Source of the DNA: Asaia bogorensis
GTDB lineage: Bacteria > Pseudomonadota > Alphaproteobacteria > Rhodospirillales > CAMCUA01
Reading direction: 5' to 3'
DNA: 34,361 nt
Assembly: GCA_945878455.1 (NCBI GenBank)
Contig: CAMCUA010000005.1
Span: forward strand, 1 to 34,361
Both the position numbers and the translations under genes were made by a program. How positions within the stretch are numbered: position 1 is the first letter of the stretch; every line of letters begins with the position of its first letter. Below are positions 17,644 to 27,274 of the stretch, one piece after another. Below the pieces are notes generated by a model, which worked only from the letters and a program-made list of their open reading frames with translations, made no database searches and was not told the origin of the DNA.

Positions 17644-18525
17644 TCACATCTTCTCGCTCATGCTCATGGTGACGAACAGCGGCAGCAAGGCCGCTTGCGG
17701 CGGCTGATCCGTGCGGTGCACGGCAAAGGTCCAGCCGACGGCGCGGGTCATGTCGCGCAGGGCCTCGCGAAGATGGGCGAGCAGGGCCTGGTAATCCGAG
17801 CGAATGGCTTCGACGCGGCCGATGATGATGTCGCCCTCTTGCTCCAGTCCCTGAAACTGGACACGCCCGTCGAAGGGCAGGGCTTCCTCGATGGGGTCCA
17901 TCACCTGCACGAGATGGCCGCGCAAGCCATGCCCGGCCAGTCCCTCGACCGCGCGCCGAATTTCTTCCAGCGGCGACAGAAAGTCGCTGAAAATCGCCAC
18001 CCGGGCGTAACGCGGCAGCGGTTCGACGGAGGGCACACTCGCCGTCGAGGCGGCTTTGTCCTCGATTAGGGCGGCCAGTCGGTTCATGGCGCCACGGCCG
18101 CCCGAAGGCGGCAAGCCGGAACCGAGCAGGGCGACATGTTCGCCACCGCGCACCAATAGCGACGCCAGCGCCAGCAACAGCAGGTTGGCCCGCTCCGCCT
18201 TTTCCGGCCGGTCGCGCCCGCCGGTGAAGTGCATCGACGGTGAGGTGTCGCGCCACAGCCAGATGCTCTGCGCCGCTTCCCACTCCGTCTCGCGCACATA
18301 GACCGGCACCGACTTGGCCGACTGGCGCCAATCGATGCGCTGTGCCGAGTCGCCAGGCTGATAGCGACGAAATTGCCAGAAGGTTTCGCCTTGCCCGACC
18401 CGACGCCGGCCGTGCACGCCTTGCGACACCATCGAGGCGACGCGCTCGGCCGCTACTAGCAAAGGCGGCAGTTCAGCGGCTACCGCCTCGGCGCGCAGGC
18501 GCAAGGGCACGGCGGCTTCGCTCAT
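17644..18525 (-). CDS. DUF58 domain-containing protein
   Basis: GRRRVGQGETFWQFRRYQPGDSAQRIDWRQSAKSVPVYVRETEWEAAQSIWLWRDTSPSM. Confidence 0.93.
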   Translation of the reverse strand: MSEAAVPLRLRAEAVAAELPPLLVAAERVASMVSQGVHGRRRVGQGETFWQFRRYQPGDSAQRIDWRQSAKSVPVYVRETEWEAAQSIWLWRDTSPSMHFTGGRDRPEKAERANLLLLALASLLVRGGEHVALLGSGLPPSGGRGAMNRLAALIEDKAASTASVPSVEPLPRYARVAIFSDFLSPLEEIRRAVEGLAGHGLRGHLVQVMDPIEEALPFDGRVQFQGLEQEGDIIIGRVEAIRSDYQALLAHLREALRDMTRAVGWTFAVHRTDQPPQAALLPLFVTMSMSEKM

Positions 18526-18571
18526 GCCGCCTCCGGTACCGCTGGATGGGATGGGCGGCAGTGCGCCAGCG

Positions 18572-19588
18572 TCACGAAACCCTCTCGCACAGTTTGTCGA
18601 TAATCTGCCCGACGCCGACGCCTTCGGCCCGGGCCGCGAAGTTCAACGCCATGCGGTGGCGCAGGATCGGATGGGCCAGTGCCATGACGTCATCGATGCT
18701 GGGCGACAGGCGGCCTTGGGTAACGGCCCGGGCGCGCACACCCAGCATCAAGGCCTGGCTGGCGCGTGGCCCCGGCCCCCACGAAACATGGCGGCGCACC
18801 GCGTCGATATCGCTGCCTTCCGGCCGGCCGCTGCGGACGATCTTGAGAATGGCCTCGACGACGCTTTCGCCGACGGGCACGTGGCGCACCAACCGCTGTG
18901 CCTCGATCAGGTCGTCGGGGGTCATGACACGCGGTGCGTGTTCCTCGCGGGCGCCGGTCGTGGCGATCAGCACGTCGCGCTCGGCCGCCAAATCGGGGTA
19001 TTCGACATCGATCTGCATGAAGAAGCGGTCGAGCTGGGCTTCCGGCAGCGGATAGGTGCCTTCCTGTTCCAGCGGGTTCTGCGTTGCCAGCACGTAAAAC
19101 GGCCGCGGCAGGATATGATGATGCCCGGCCACGGCCACCCGATGCTCCTGCATCGCCTGCAACAGGGCCGATTGGGTGCGTGGGCTGGCGCGGTTGATTT
19201 CGTCGGCCATCAGCAGCTGACAGAACACCGGACCCTGGATGAAACGGAATGACCGCCGGCCGGTATCCGATTCCTCCAGAACCTCGGAACCCAGGATATC
19301 GGCGGGCATCAGGTCGGGGGTGAACTGGACACGGCGCGATTCCAGGCCAAATACGGTACCAAGGGTATCGACCAGCTTGGTCTTACCGAGGCCGGGAACG
19401 CCGATCAACAGCACATGGCCGCCGGCCAGCAAGGTGATCATAGTTTCCTCGATGACCGTTGGCTGGCCGAAGATGACCCGTCCGATACCGGCCTTGGCAT
19501 CGCGGATGCGCTGGCCGAGCGCCTCGATGGCGTCGATCAGCTTCTGGGAATCGTTTAGGTTGGTGACGGTATCGACGATGGGGGTCAA
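18572..19588 (-). CDS. MoxR family AAA+ ATPase
   Basis: VIFGQPTVIEETMITLLAGGHVLLIGVPGLGKTKLVDTL; QFTPDLMPADILGSEVL; GPVFCQLLMADEINRASPRTQSALLQAMQEHRVAV. Confidence 0.96.
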   Translation of the reverse strand: MTPIVDTVTNLNDSQKLIDAIEALGQRIRDAKAGIGRVIFGQPTVIEETMITLLAGGHVLLIGVPGLGKTKLVDTLGTVFGLESRRVQFTPDLMPADILGSEVLEESDTGRRSFRFIQGPVFCQLLMADEINRASPRTQSALLQAMQEHRVAVAGHHHILPRPFYVLATQNPLEQEGTYPLPEAQLDRFFMQIDVEYPDLAAERDVLIATTGAREEHAPRVMTPDDLIEAQRLVRHVPVGESVVEAILKIVRSGRPEGSDIDAVRRHVSWGPGPRASQALMLGVRARAVTQGRLSPSIDDVMALAHPILRHRMALNFAARAEGVGVGQIIDKLCERVS

Positions 19589-19631
19589 GCCGGCGTCTCC
19601 GCTGCGGGTGAAAGTACGTTACAATACGTTA

Positions 19632-20276
19632 ATGATGCTCAACGCAAAATCTAACGCAAATGCAGTTCTGTTCGTGGCGGACCCCGACTTGCCGTTGCCG
19701 CCGGCCATCCCGCGCGGACGCACCAACTGTGGCGACATCGACATTCGCATTGCCCGGGACGGCACGTGGTATCATGAAGGCTCTCCAATCGGCCGGTTGG
19801 AATTGGTCAAACTCTTTGCCGGTACACTTACACGCGATCGGTCGGAGGGGTATTGGTTGGTCACCCCGGCCGAAATGGCGCGTATCCGCGTCGATGACGC
19901 ACCCTTCATCGCTGTCGACATGTTGGTATTTGGCCAGGGGCGCGATCAGGTTCTGACCTTCCGTACCAATATCGACGAGTCGATAACCTGCGATGACCGT
20001 CATCCGATTCGAGTGGCTATCGATCCCAAGACCGGGGAACCTTCGCCCTACGTGACGGTGCGGCAACGAATGGAAGCCCGCATCGTGCGCAGTGTCTATT
20101 ATGATCTGGTATCGCTGGGAACGGAAGAAAAGGTGAATAACGAGTCCGTGTTCGGTGTCTGGAGCGCGGGAACGCTGTTCATACTAGGCCGGCTGGATGA
20201 CGCCGGCATCGATGGCGCCGCCACGCAGGCCGGCGCCCCCACGCCATTTGGCGCCCCGAGGGAGGCAGGATCGTGA
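19632..20276 (+). CDS. DUF1285 domain-containing protein
   Basis: NCGDIDIRIARDGTWYHEGSPIGRLELVKLFAGTLTRDRSEGYWLVTPAEMARIRVDDAPFIAVDM. Confidence 0.88.
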   Translation: MMLNAKSNANAVLFVADPDLPLPPAIPRGRTNCGDIDIRIARDGTWYHEGSPIGRLELVKLFAGTLTRDRSEGYWLVTPAEMARIRVDDAPFIAVDMLVFGQGRDQVLTFRTNIDESITCDDRHPIRVAIDPKTGEPSPYVTVRQRMEARIVRSVYYDLVSLGTEEKVNNESVFGVWSAGTLFILGRLDDAGIDGAATQAGAPTPFGAPREAGS

Positions 20277-20917
20277 CGCGAGACTGGTTATTGGCCCGCC
20301 TGGCGCCGCCGCCCGCCGCCTTCCGTGGCGACCACGATCTCAATCCCGGTTGGGCTCCCGGCGATGGGGCGCCAGAGGAAAGTCTGACCCGGGCGGCCGT
20401 CTTGGCGCCCTTGGTCGAACGTCCCGACGGGCTGACCGTGCTGCTGACCCGGCGTACCGATCACCTGGCCCATCACCCTGGCCAGATCAGTTTCCCGGGC
20501 GGCCGCCAGGAACCCGACGATGCTACCCCTGAACACGCGGCGCTGCGCGAGACCGAAGAGGAAATCGGACTGCACCGGCGCCATATCGAAATCCTCGGCC
20601 GGCTCGATCCCTATGTCACGCGGACCGGTTTTCACATCACGCCGGTGGTGGCGCTGGTCCGCCCGCCCTTCGAATTGGTCCCCGATCCGCACGAGGTGGC
20701 CGAAGTCTTCGAGGTGCCGCTAGCCTTCCTGCTCGATCCGGCCAATCATCAACGCCACAGTCGGACGCATAAGGGCAATGAACGGCAATTCTACGCCATG
20801 CCCTATGGCAATTATTACATCTGGGGGGCAACCGCGGGCATGCTGATCAATCTGTACGACAGGCTGTCGGCCGATTCGTCGACCGTGGCGGCGGCGTCTG
20901 CCGGTGGTTCGCCGTGA
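20273..20917 (+). CDS. NUDIX CoA pyrophosphatase
   Basis: VLLTRRTDHLAHHPGQISFPGGRQEPDDATPEHAALRETEEEIGL (CoA-diphosphatase signature plus Nudix box); GTG start overlapping upstream stop. Confidence 0.94.
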   Translation: MTRDWLLARLAPPPAAFRGDHDLNPGWAPGDGAPEESLTRAAVLAPLVERPDGLTVLLTRRTDHLAHHPGQISFPGGRQEPDDATPEHAALRETEEEIGLHRRHIEILGRLDPYVTRTGFHITPVVALVRPPFELVPDPHEVAEVFEVPLAFLLDPANHQRHSRTHKGNERQFYAMPYGNYYIWGATAGMLINLYDRLSADSSTVAAASAGGSP

Positions 20918-21189
20918 TCCGCGTCCTGATCGAATTCCTGCTGCCGTTCCTGCTGCCGATCGCGATCTTCGTTGCCTGGATATTGCTCAGCCACCGGTGG
21001 CAGGGTCAGGACCAGTCGGTTGCCGAACGGCTGCGTGGCGGTCCCTGGCTGTGGCTGATTGTGGCTTCGGTCCTGCTGCTGGTGGCGGCGCTCGCCTATT
21101 CCGCCCTGACCGGCGGTGCCCCGGCTGGTTCCAAGTATCGGGCCCCGCATCTGGAGAACGGCCGGGTGGTGCCGGGCACTTTCGAGTAG
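20914..21189 (+). CDS. DUF6111-like small membrane protein
   Basis: MIRVLIEFLLPFLLPIAIFVAWILLSHRW...PHLENGRVVPGTFE; two TM segments; overlaps NUDIX stop. Confidence 0.75.
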   Translation: MIRVLIEFLLPFLLPIAIFVAWILLSHRWQGQDQSVAERLRGGPWLWLIVASVLLLVAALAYSALTGGAPAGSKYRAPHLENGRVVPGTFE

Positions 21190-21201
21190 TTGGTCCGGCC
21201 G

Positions 21202-22506
21202 GTGAGCGAACATTCCCCTGTCGTCGAAGCCAACGGCAAGCTGCCGCCGCAGCCGTGGATGGCTTGGCCCGAGACCCGCGCCGTCGTTGCTGCCCTGTCC
21301 GCCGAAGGCGCCGAAGTGCGTTTCATCGGCGGCTGCGTGCGCGATTCCATCCTCAAGCGGCCGGTTACCGATATCGACATCGCCACGCCGGATCATCCCG
21401 AACGGGTCGTGGCACTGTTGCAGCGTGCCGGCATCCAAGCGGTGCCGACCGGCATCGATCACGGCACGGTCACCGCCGTTGCCGGTGACCGGCAATTCGA
21501 GGTGACGACGCTGCGCATCGATGTGGAGACCGACGGGCGCAGGGCCAAGGTCGCCTATACCGACGACTGGGTCGCCGACGCGGCCCGCCGCGACTTCACC
21601 ATCAATACCTTTTCCTGCACGCTGGATGGCGACTTGTTCGATCCGTTCGAGGCGCTGGGCGATCTGGCGCGCGGGCGGGTGCGCTTCGTCGGCAATCCGA
21701 CGCAACGCATTGACGAAGACGTGTTGCGTATCCTGCGCTTCTTTCGCTTCCAGGCCTATTACGGCCGCCCGCCGGCCGATGCGGAGGCACTGGCCGCCTG
21801 TCGGCTGCGCGCGCCGCGCCTCGACAGCCTATCGGGCGAACGGGTGCGCAACGAACTGCTGCGCATCCTGCTCGCTCCCGATCCGGCCGCTGCCCTACTG
21901 CTGATGCGCGGCGAGCGCGTGCTCGAAAGGGTTTTGCCCGAAGTTGGCGAAAGGACCCGCCATATCGGCCGTCTGCGCACGTTGGTCTGGCTGGAAACCC
22001 GAGCGCTCGGCATGGATGCCATCGAACCGGATACGATGCGGCGGCTGGCCGCCGTGCTTGACACCGACGCCGAAGGCGCCGCCCGCGTCGCCAAACGGCT
22101 GCGCCTGTCCAATAGACAGACGGATCGGCTGATTGGCTTGGCAGCGCCCAGCTTCGACATTGTCGCCAGCATGCAGGACGACGCCTTGCGCCGCGCGTTG
22201 CATCGCTGGGGCGGCGAGACGGTGCGCGATCTGGCGCTGATCGGCTGGGCGGCCGAGCGCGCCGTCGACACCCGCCAACCGGAAGCCCGCACAGCCGCCT
22301 GGCGTACCATCGTCGAAGCGGCGGCGACTTGGCGGCCGATAGCCTTCCCGCTGCACGGCCGCGATGTGCTGGCCCTTGGCCTCGCGCCCGGGCCCGCCGT
22401 CGGCCAAGCAATTAAGCGAGTCGAGGATTGGTGGGAGGAAGGTGGCTGCCGGGCCGACCGCGAGGCCTGCCTGGCGCGGTTGACGGCGATTGTCAGGGAG
22501 CGTTGA
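21202..22506 (+). CDS. CCA tRNA nucleotidyltransferase / poly(A) polymerase family
   Basis: EVRFIGGCVRDSILKRPVTDIDIATPDHPERVVALL; TDDWVADAARRDFTINTFSCTLDGDLFDPFEALGDLARGRVRFVGNPTQRIDEDVLRILRFFRF; start GTG 21202 or TTG 21190. Confidence 0.93.
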   Translation: MSEHSPVVEANGKLPPQPWMAWPETRAVVAALSAEGAEVRFIGGCVRDSILKRPVTDIDIATPDHPERVVALLQRAGIQAVPTGIDHGTVTAVAGDRQFEVTTLRIDVETDGRRAKVAYTDDWVADAARRDFTINTFSCTLDGDLFDPFEALGDLARGRVRFVGNPTQRIDEDVLRILRFFRFQAYYGRPPADAEALAACRLRAPRLDSLSGERVRNELLRILLAPDPAAALLLMRGERVLERVLPEVGERTRHIGRLRTLVWLETRALGMDAIEPDTMRRLAAVLDTDAEGAARVAKRLRLSNRQTDRLIGLAAPSFDIVASMQDDALRRALHRWGGETVRDLALIGWAAERAVDTRQPEARTAAWRTIVEAAATWRPIAFPLHGRDVLALGLAPGPAVGQAIKRVEDWWEEGGCRADREACLARLTAIVRER

Positions 22507-22520
22507 GGGGGGGGGTAGCG

Positions 22521-22536
22521 TGTGACCTTGGTCACA
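22521..22536. promoter_or_regulatory. Candidate CRP/FNR-family site TGTGA-CCTTGG-TCACA
   Basis: Perfect palindrome GTGTGACC-TT-GGTCACAC (22520-22537) in the intergenic region upstream of the 22598 ORF. Confidence 0.55.
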
Positions 22537-22597
22537 CCTGCCGGCGCGCAGCATGTTATCGTGCAAGCGTGCGAGCTTCGGGAGCTGCGGTGCGGTC

Positions 22598-22924
22598 ATG
22601 GTCATGCCGAGAGACGACAATCTTCGCTTGATCGGCGCGGAGGAAGAAGCGCGTCACATCCTCGAACACCTGCGCAGCGCTTCTTACGCAACGATGTTCT
22701 GTCTTCTATCAGCTGCTGCATGCCTTGGAGTTGGTTATTTCGTTGTGACGCATGGCGATTGGATAGGATTGTTTACGGCCGACAGGGAAACCGCGCTGAT
22801 CTGGGCAGCCTTAGCCTGTTCGCTCAGCTGTTTTTTTTCCACCTTCTACGGTGCCCGCGTTGTCCGATACCTCTGGTATCGTCACCAGCACCAGACTTTC
22901 CTGCGAAAGTACAATCGCCTCTAG
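22598..22924 (+). CDS. Small membrane protein of unknown function (two predicted TM segments)
   Basis: MVMPRDDNLRLIGAEEEARHILEHLRSASYATMFCLLSAAACLGVGYFVVTHGDWIGLFTADRETALIWAALACSLSCFFSTFYGARVVRYLWYRHQHQTFLRKYNRL; start uncertain (22553, 22598 or 22604). Confidence 0.62.
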   Translation: MVMPRDDNLRLIGAEEEARHILEHLRSASYATMFCLLSAAACLGVGYFVVTHGDWIGLFTADRETALIWAALACSLSCFFSTFYGARVVRYLWYRHQHQTFLRKYNRL

Positions 22925-22955
22925 GCGCCTTGAACCCACGGCCGCCGTCCAACCC

Positions 22956-23735
22956 TTACAGGTGGATGCCGCACTCGGTCTTGGCCGTCCCGGCCCAGCG
23001 GCCGGCGCGGGCTTCTTCGCCGGGCTGCACGGCGCGGGTGCAGGGGGCGCAACCGATGGACAGAAAACCGCTTTCGAACAGTGGGTGGCGCGGCAGCCGG
23101 TGGCGCGCGTAATAGGCGTCGATGTCCTCGGGCGTGAATTCGATCAGCGGATTGACCTTCAGCCGCCCCTGGGTGAGTTCGAGACTGGGCAACGAGCTGC
23201 GCCCCCCGCTTTGATAGCGTTTGCGTCCGGTCGCCCAGGCGGCGAAACCGTCCAATGCCTTGTCCAGCGGCCAGACCTTGCGAATGGCGCAACAGGCGTT
23301 GGGGTCGCGCTGCCACAGATCGCCGTGCGGGTCGTGGCGGGCGATGTCGCGAGATTCCACCTGGATGATGCGCACGCCGGTCAGGCCAAGATGGGCGCAC
23401 AGGTCGGTGCGGTAGGCCTCGGTCTCGGGAAACAGCTTGCCGGTATCGAGGAAGATTACCGGCAATGACCGGTCGACCTTGGCCGCCATATGCAGCAGTG
23501 CGGCGGATTCCGAACCGAACGAAGAGATAATGGCAAAGCGCCCGGGTACCACTTGAAAGGCAATGGCGGCGATCAGTTCAGGGCCCGTTAGGTGCCCGTA
23601 ACGGGCTTTGACCTGGCTCAATTCCTCGCGGCTGATGCCTTCCGGGGCGGCTTCGACGGCAATGGCCGCCCGTTGCGAGGCTCCCCCCACCGAGACTAGA
23701 TCCATAGTAGCCGTGGCGGCACGAAGCGCGATCAT
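22956..23735 (-). CDS. cysH: Phosphoadenylyl-/adenylyl-sulfate reductase
   Basis: AIISSFGSESAALLHMAAKVDRSLPVIFLDTGKLFPET; DPNACCAIRKVWPLDKAL; SIGCAPCTR; C-terminal TECGIHL. The Cys pairs fit the Fe-S APS reductase type; start uncertain (23705-23777). Confidence 0.93.
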   Translation of the reverse strand: MIALRAATATMDLVSVGGASQRAAIAVEAAPEGISREELSQVKARYGHLTGPELIAAIAFQVVPGRFAIISSFGSESAALLHMAAKVDRSLPVIFLDTGKLFPETEAYRTDLCAHLGLTGVRIIQVESRDIARHDPHGDLWQRDPNACCAIRKVWPLDKALDGFAAWATGRKRYQSGGRSSLPSLELTQGRLKVNPLIEFTPEDIDAYYARHRLPRHPLFESGFLSIGCAPCTRAVQPGEEARAGRWAGTAKTECGIHL

Positions 23736-23853
23736 TCTAAAAAACACTGGTCTTTTGGGTAATGTCCATAAAAACAATATGAGCGTGTTTTTATAAACTT
23801 CAATCCATTTATTTTGTGTATATTAGCGTGCTGCCGCGAGGTCCTGCGTCGCC

Positions 23854-24726
23854 TCAGGGCCAGGCGACATCGGGTGGCAGCGACATCAGGATGGCTTCCG
23901 TATTGCCGCCGGTCATTAAGCCGAAGCGGGTTCCGCGGTCGTGCAGCAGGTTGAATTCCACATAACGGCCGCGCTTGATCCGCTGCGCCTGGCGGTCTTC
24001 CGGGGTCCAGCTTTCATCCATATGACGGCGCACCAGCCGGGGATAGACCTCGAGGAAGGATTCGCCAATGGCCCGAGTGAAGGCGAAATCGGCGCCCCAA
24101 TCGCCGGAATTTAGCCGGTCGTAAAAAATGCCGCCGACGCCGCGCGGCTCATTGCGGTGCGGCAGGAAGAAATAGCGATCGCACCAATCCTTATATTCGA
24201 CATAGGCCCCGGGGCGATAGGCGTCGCAGGCTGTCTGAAAGGCGGCGTGGAAATCCCGCGTATCGTCGGCCACTGGTGTGACGGGCGTCAGGTCGCCGCC
24301 GCCGCCAAACCACCAGTCGGCGGTAACGATCATGCGGGTGTTCATATGCGCCGCCGGCACATTGGGCGAACAGGGGTGGGCGACCAGTGAAATGCCGGAA
24401 GCCCAAAACCGAGGATCCTTGTCGGCGCCGGGAATCTCCTTGCGGAACGGCTCGGTAAACTCGCCCCAGACGGTCGATACGTTGACCCCGACCTTCTCGA
24501 ACACCCGGCCGCGCATTACGGCCATGACACCGCCGCCGGCCTCGCCCTCGGGCGGGCGTTGCCAGGCGGTGCGAACGAAACGCCCGGGCGCTCCGCTGCT
24601 GGCCGGATTGGGTCCGGCTACGGCGTCCTCGATGGCCTCGAAGGCGGAGCAGACGCGGTCGCGCAGGGTTGTGAACCAGTCGGCGGCCGCTTGCTTCTGG
24701 CGCTCGGCAGAAAGGTTCATCGGCAT
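23854..24726 (-). CDS. hemF: Oxygen-dependent coproporphyrinogen III oxidase
   Basis: [92 protein letters not shown]. Confidence 0.97.
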   Translation of the reverse strand: MPMNLSAERQKQAAADWFTTLRDRVCSAFEAIEDAVAGPNPASSGAPGRFVRTAWQRPPEGEAGGGVMAVMRGRVFEKVGVNVSTVWGEFTEPFRKEIPGADKDPRFWASGISLVAHPCSPNVPAAHMNTRMIVTADWWFGGGGDLTPVTPVADDTRDFHAAFQTACDAYRPGAYVEYKDWCDRYFFLPHRNEPRGVGGIFYDRLNSGDWGADFAFTRAIGESFLEVYPRLVRRHMDESWTPEDRQAQRIKRGRYVEFNLLHDRGTRFGLMTGGNTEAILMSLPPDVAWP

Positions 24727-25257
24727 TCAGTCCTGAGTTGGATGTTCGCTTGTTTGGCGCAAGGCCTCGCCCAATACCATCGCAGCGGACAGTGCGACGT
24801 TGAGCGACCGCAAACCGGCCCGCATGGGAATCCTTACGACGGCATCGGCCGCGGCATGAACGGCGACGGGAGCACCGGCGGCTTCGCTACCGACCATAAG
24901 ACAATCATCCTTAGCAAAGCGAAAGTCTGTATAGGGGATTGCTCCGCGCGTCGACAACAGGATCAGCCGACCGTGGGATGCCGAATCCGGTTGCTGCCGG
25001 GTGGCGATGAAGGCCTCCCAGGAGGCATGCCGGGTCATATCGACGCCGTCCAGATAATCCATGCCGGCCCGGCGCAGCCGCCGGTCGGACAAGACGAAAC
25101 CGGCCGGCTCGATCAGGTCGACTTGTGTGCCGAGGCAGGCGGCCAATCGGAGCATGGCGCCGGTATTCTGCGGGATATCGGGCTGAACGAGTATGAGGCG
25201 CAAGGTTCTTGCCTGTTTGCCGCCACCTGGACGGCACCTAGTCGGTTGTATTCGCAT
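24727..25257 (-). CDS. trmL: tRNA (cytidine(34)-2'-O)-methyltransferase (SPOUT)
   Basis: [84 protein letters not shown]; start uncertain. Confidence 0.9.
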   Translation of the reverse strand: MRIQPTRCRPGGGKQARTLRLILVQPDIPQNTGAMLRLAACLGTQVDLIEPAGFVLSDRRLRRAGMDYLDGVDMTRHASWEAFIATRQQPDSASHGRLILLSTRGAIPYTDFRFAKDDCLMVGSEAAGAPVAVHAAADAVVRIPMRAGLRSLNVALSAAMVLGEALRQTSEHPTQD

Positions 25258-25469
25258 GTGTCTTCGCCGGTCGGTTAGGCTGGGCCGGCCAAGCCTTTGT
25301 CCCTTTGCAAGCAAGGGGAATTGCATTATACCCACGCCCGGAATCGGTTCTACGGCGGTCGGTGGCACGGCGCTCAAAAGCGGCTGTACTTCGGCTTCCA
25401 CTGTCCAAGACCACGGCTAGCTATCGACAGCCGGCCTCTCCGTATGGTGGGCGAGGAAAAGGATTGCGC

Positions 25470-26027
25470 ATGAGTGATACGGCAATGACGGCCCCCGGTG
25501 GTCATGACGACGACGGGACGACTCGACGGGATTTCCTTCTTTTCACGACCTTGACGGCGGGCGCGGTGGGTGCCGGGCTCTCGGTCTGGCCGCTCATCGA
25601 TACGATGAACCCGGCCAAGGACGTGCTGGCCCTGTCCTCGACTGAAGTCGATCTGACGCCGGTCCAGGAAGGACAGGCGATCACGGTCGTTTGGCGCGGC
25701 AAGCCGGTCTTCATCCGTCGCCGGACCCAGGCAGAAATCGCCGCCGCCCGTTCCGTGGTGGTGGCTGATCTCCCCGATCCGCAGCCTGACACTGCTCGTG
25801 TCAAACAGCCGGCGTGGTTGATCCTGGTCGGCGTCTGTACTCATTTGGGCTGCATTCCGCTGGGTCAGAAAAGCGGTGATGCACGGGGCGATTTCGGTGG
25901 TTGGTTCTGTCCCTGCCACGGTTCGCATTACGACACGTCCGGGCGCATTCGCCGGGGCCCGGCACCGGCAAATCTGCCCGTGCCGCCCTACGAATTCCTG
26001 AACGATACATCCGTCCGCATCGGCTAG
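25470..26027 (+). CDS. petA: Ubiquinol-cytochrome c reductase Rieske iron-sulfur subunit
   Basis: Tat-like [30 protein letters not shown] and [10 protein letters not shown] Rieske cluster motifs. Confidence 0.97.
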   Translation: MSDTAMTAPGGHDDDGTTRRDFLLFTTLTAGAVGAGLSVWPLIDTMNPAKDVLALSSTEVDLTPVQEGQAITVVWRGKPVFIRRRTQAEIAAARSVVVADLPDPQPDTARVKQPAWLILVGVCTHLGCIPLGQKSGDARGDFGGWFCPCHGSHYDTSGRIRRGPAPANLPVPPYEFLNDTSVRIG

Positions 26028-26038
26028 GGGGCGCCACC

Positions 26039-27274
26039 ATGAGCAAGCCGACCTGGACCAACCCGGTTGTCCGGTGGATCGATTACCGCCTGCCGGTATT
26101 CACCTTCGCCAACGAACAGCTGATCGAATATCCGACGCCGAAGAACCTGAATTACTGGTGGAACTTCGGTTCTCTGGCCGGCATCGTGCTGGTGATCATG
26201 ATCGCCACCGGCATCTTCTTGGCCATGCACTACACACCGCATGTCAGCATGGCCTTTGCCAGCGTCGAACGCATCATGCGTGACGTGAACTACGGCTGGC
26301 TGATCCGCTACATTCACATGAACGGCGCGTCGTTCTTCTTCATCTGCATCTATATCCATCTGTTTCGCGGCCTCTATTACGGGTCCTACAAAAGCCCCCG
26401 CGAAATTTTGTGGATCATCGGCGTGTTGATCATCCTGACCATGATGGCCACCGCCTTCATGGGTTACGTGCTGCCCTGGGGCCAGATGAGCTTCTGGGGG
26501 GCGACCGTGATCACCAATCTGTTTTCGGCCATTCCGCTGATAGGCGAGTCCATCGTGTCTTGGTTGTGGGGCGGTTTCGCTGTCGACAACCCGACCCTGA
26601 ACCGCTTCTTCTCGCTGCACTATCTGTTGCCTTTCGTTATATTCGCCTTGGTCTTCCTGCACCTGTGGGCCTTGCATGCGCATCACTCCAGCAACCCGCT
26701 GGGTATTGAGATGAAGGGGCCGCAAGACTCTATCCCCTTCCACCCGTACTACACGGTGAAGGATGCCTTCGGGTTGGGCGTCTTGATGCTGGCGTTGTTG
26801 GGCTTCGTCTTCTTCGCGCCCAACTTCTTCGGCGAGCCGGACAATTACATCGAGGCGAACCCGCTGGTGACGCCGACCCATATCGTACCGGAATGGTACC
26901 TGCTGCCCTTCTACGCCATCTTGCGGGCGATCCCGAACAAGCTTTTAGGCGTCATCGCCATGTTCGGTTCGATCCTCATCCTGGTGCTGGTGCCGTGGCT
27001 GGATACCTCGCGGGTGCGCAGCGCGCGTTTCCGTCCGGTCTATCGGGTGTTCTTCTGGGTCTTCCTCGCCGATTGCATCGTGCTTGGCTATGTCGGCGCC
27101 AATCCGCCGGAAGGCTGGTTCATCACCGTCGGTCAGTTGTCCACCTTCTGGTATTTCTTCCACTTCCTGATCGTATTGCCCCTGGTCGGATGGTTGGAAC
27201 GACCCCGACCTTTGCCGGATAGTATTTCGGCATCGGTCATGACTGGTAAGGGCAAGGAGGCGGGTCATGCATAA
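26039..27274 (+). CDS. petB: Cytochrome b (bc1 complex)
   Basis: [87 protein letters not shown]. Confidence 0.98.
   Translation: MSKPTWTNPVVRWIDYRLPVFTFANEQLIEYPTPKNLNYWWNFGSLAGIVLVIMIATGIFLAMHYTPHVSMAFASVERIMRDVNYGWLIRYIHMNGASFFFICIYIHLFRGLYYGSYKSPREILWIIGVLIILTMMATAFMGYVLPWGQMSFWGATVITNLFSAIPLIGESIVSWLWGGFAVDNPTLNRFFSLHYLLPFVIFALVFLHLWALHAHHSSNPLGIEMKGPQDSIPFHPYYTVKDAFGLGVLMLALLGFVFFAPNFFGEPDNYIEANPLVTPTHIVPEWYLLPFYAILRAIPNKLLGVIAMFGSILILVLVPWLDTSRVRSARFRPVYRVFFWVFLADCIVLGYVGANPPEGWFITVGQLSTFWYFFHFLIVLPLVGWLERPRPLPDSISASVMTGKGKEAGHA

Noticed and set aside
21602-22620. Several overlapping minus-strand ORFs opposite the CCA-adding enzyme
   Set aside because: Mirror frames of a clear family gene, Arg/Ala/Ser-rich, no motifs.
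25258-25469. Upstream in-frame extensions of petA and trmL considered as separate genes
   Set aside because: Divergent promoter region; extensions lack conserved sequence and the Tat signal of PetA begins after the 25470 ATG.
26024-26881. 285-aa minus-strand ORF opposite petB
   Set aside because: Antisense shadow of a highly conserved cytochrome b gene; charged, repetitive composition.
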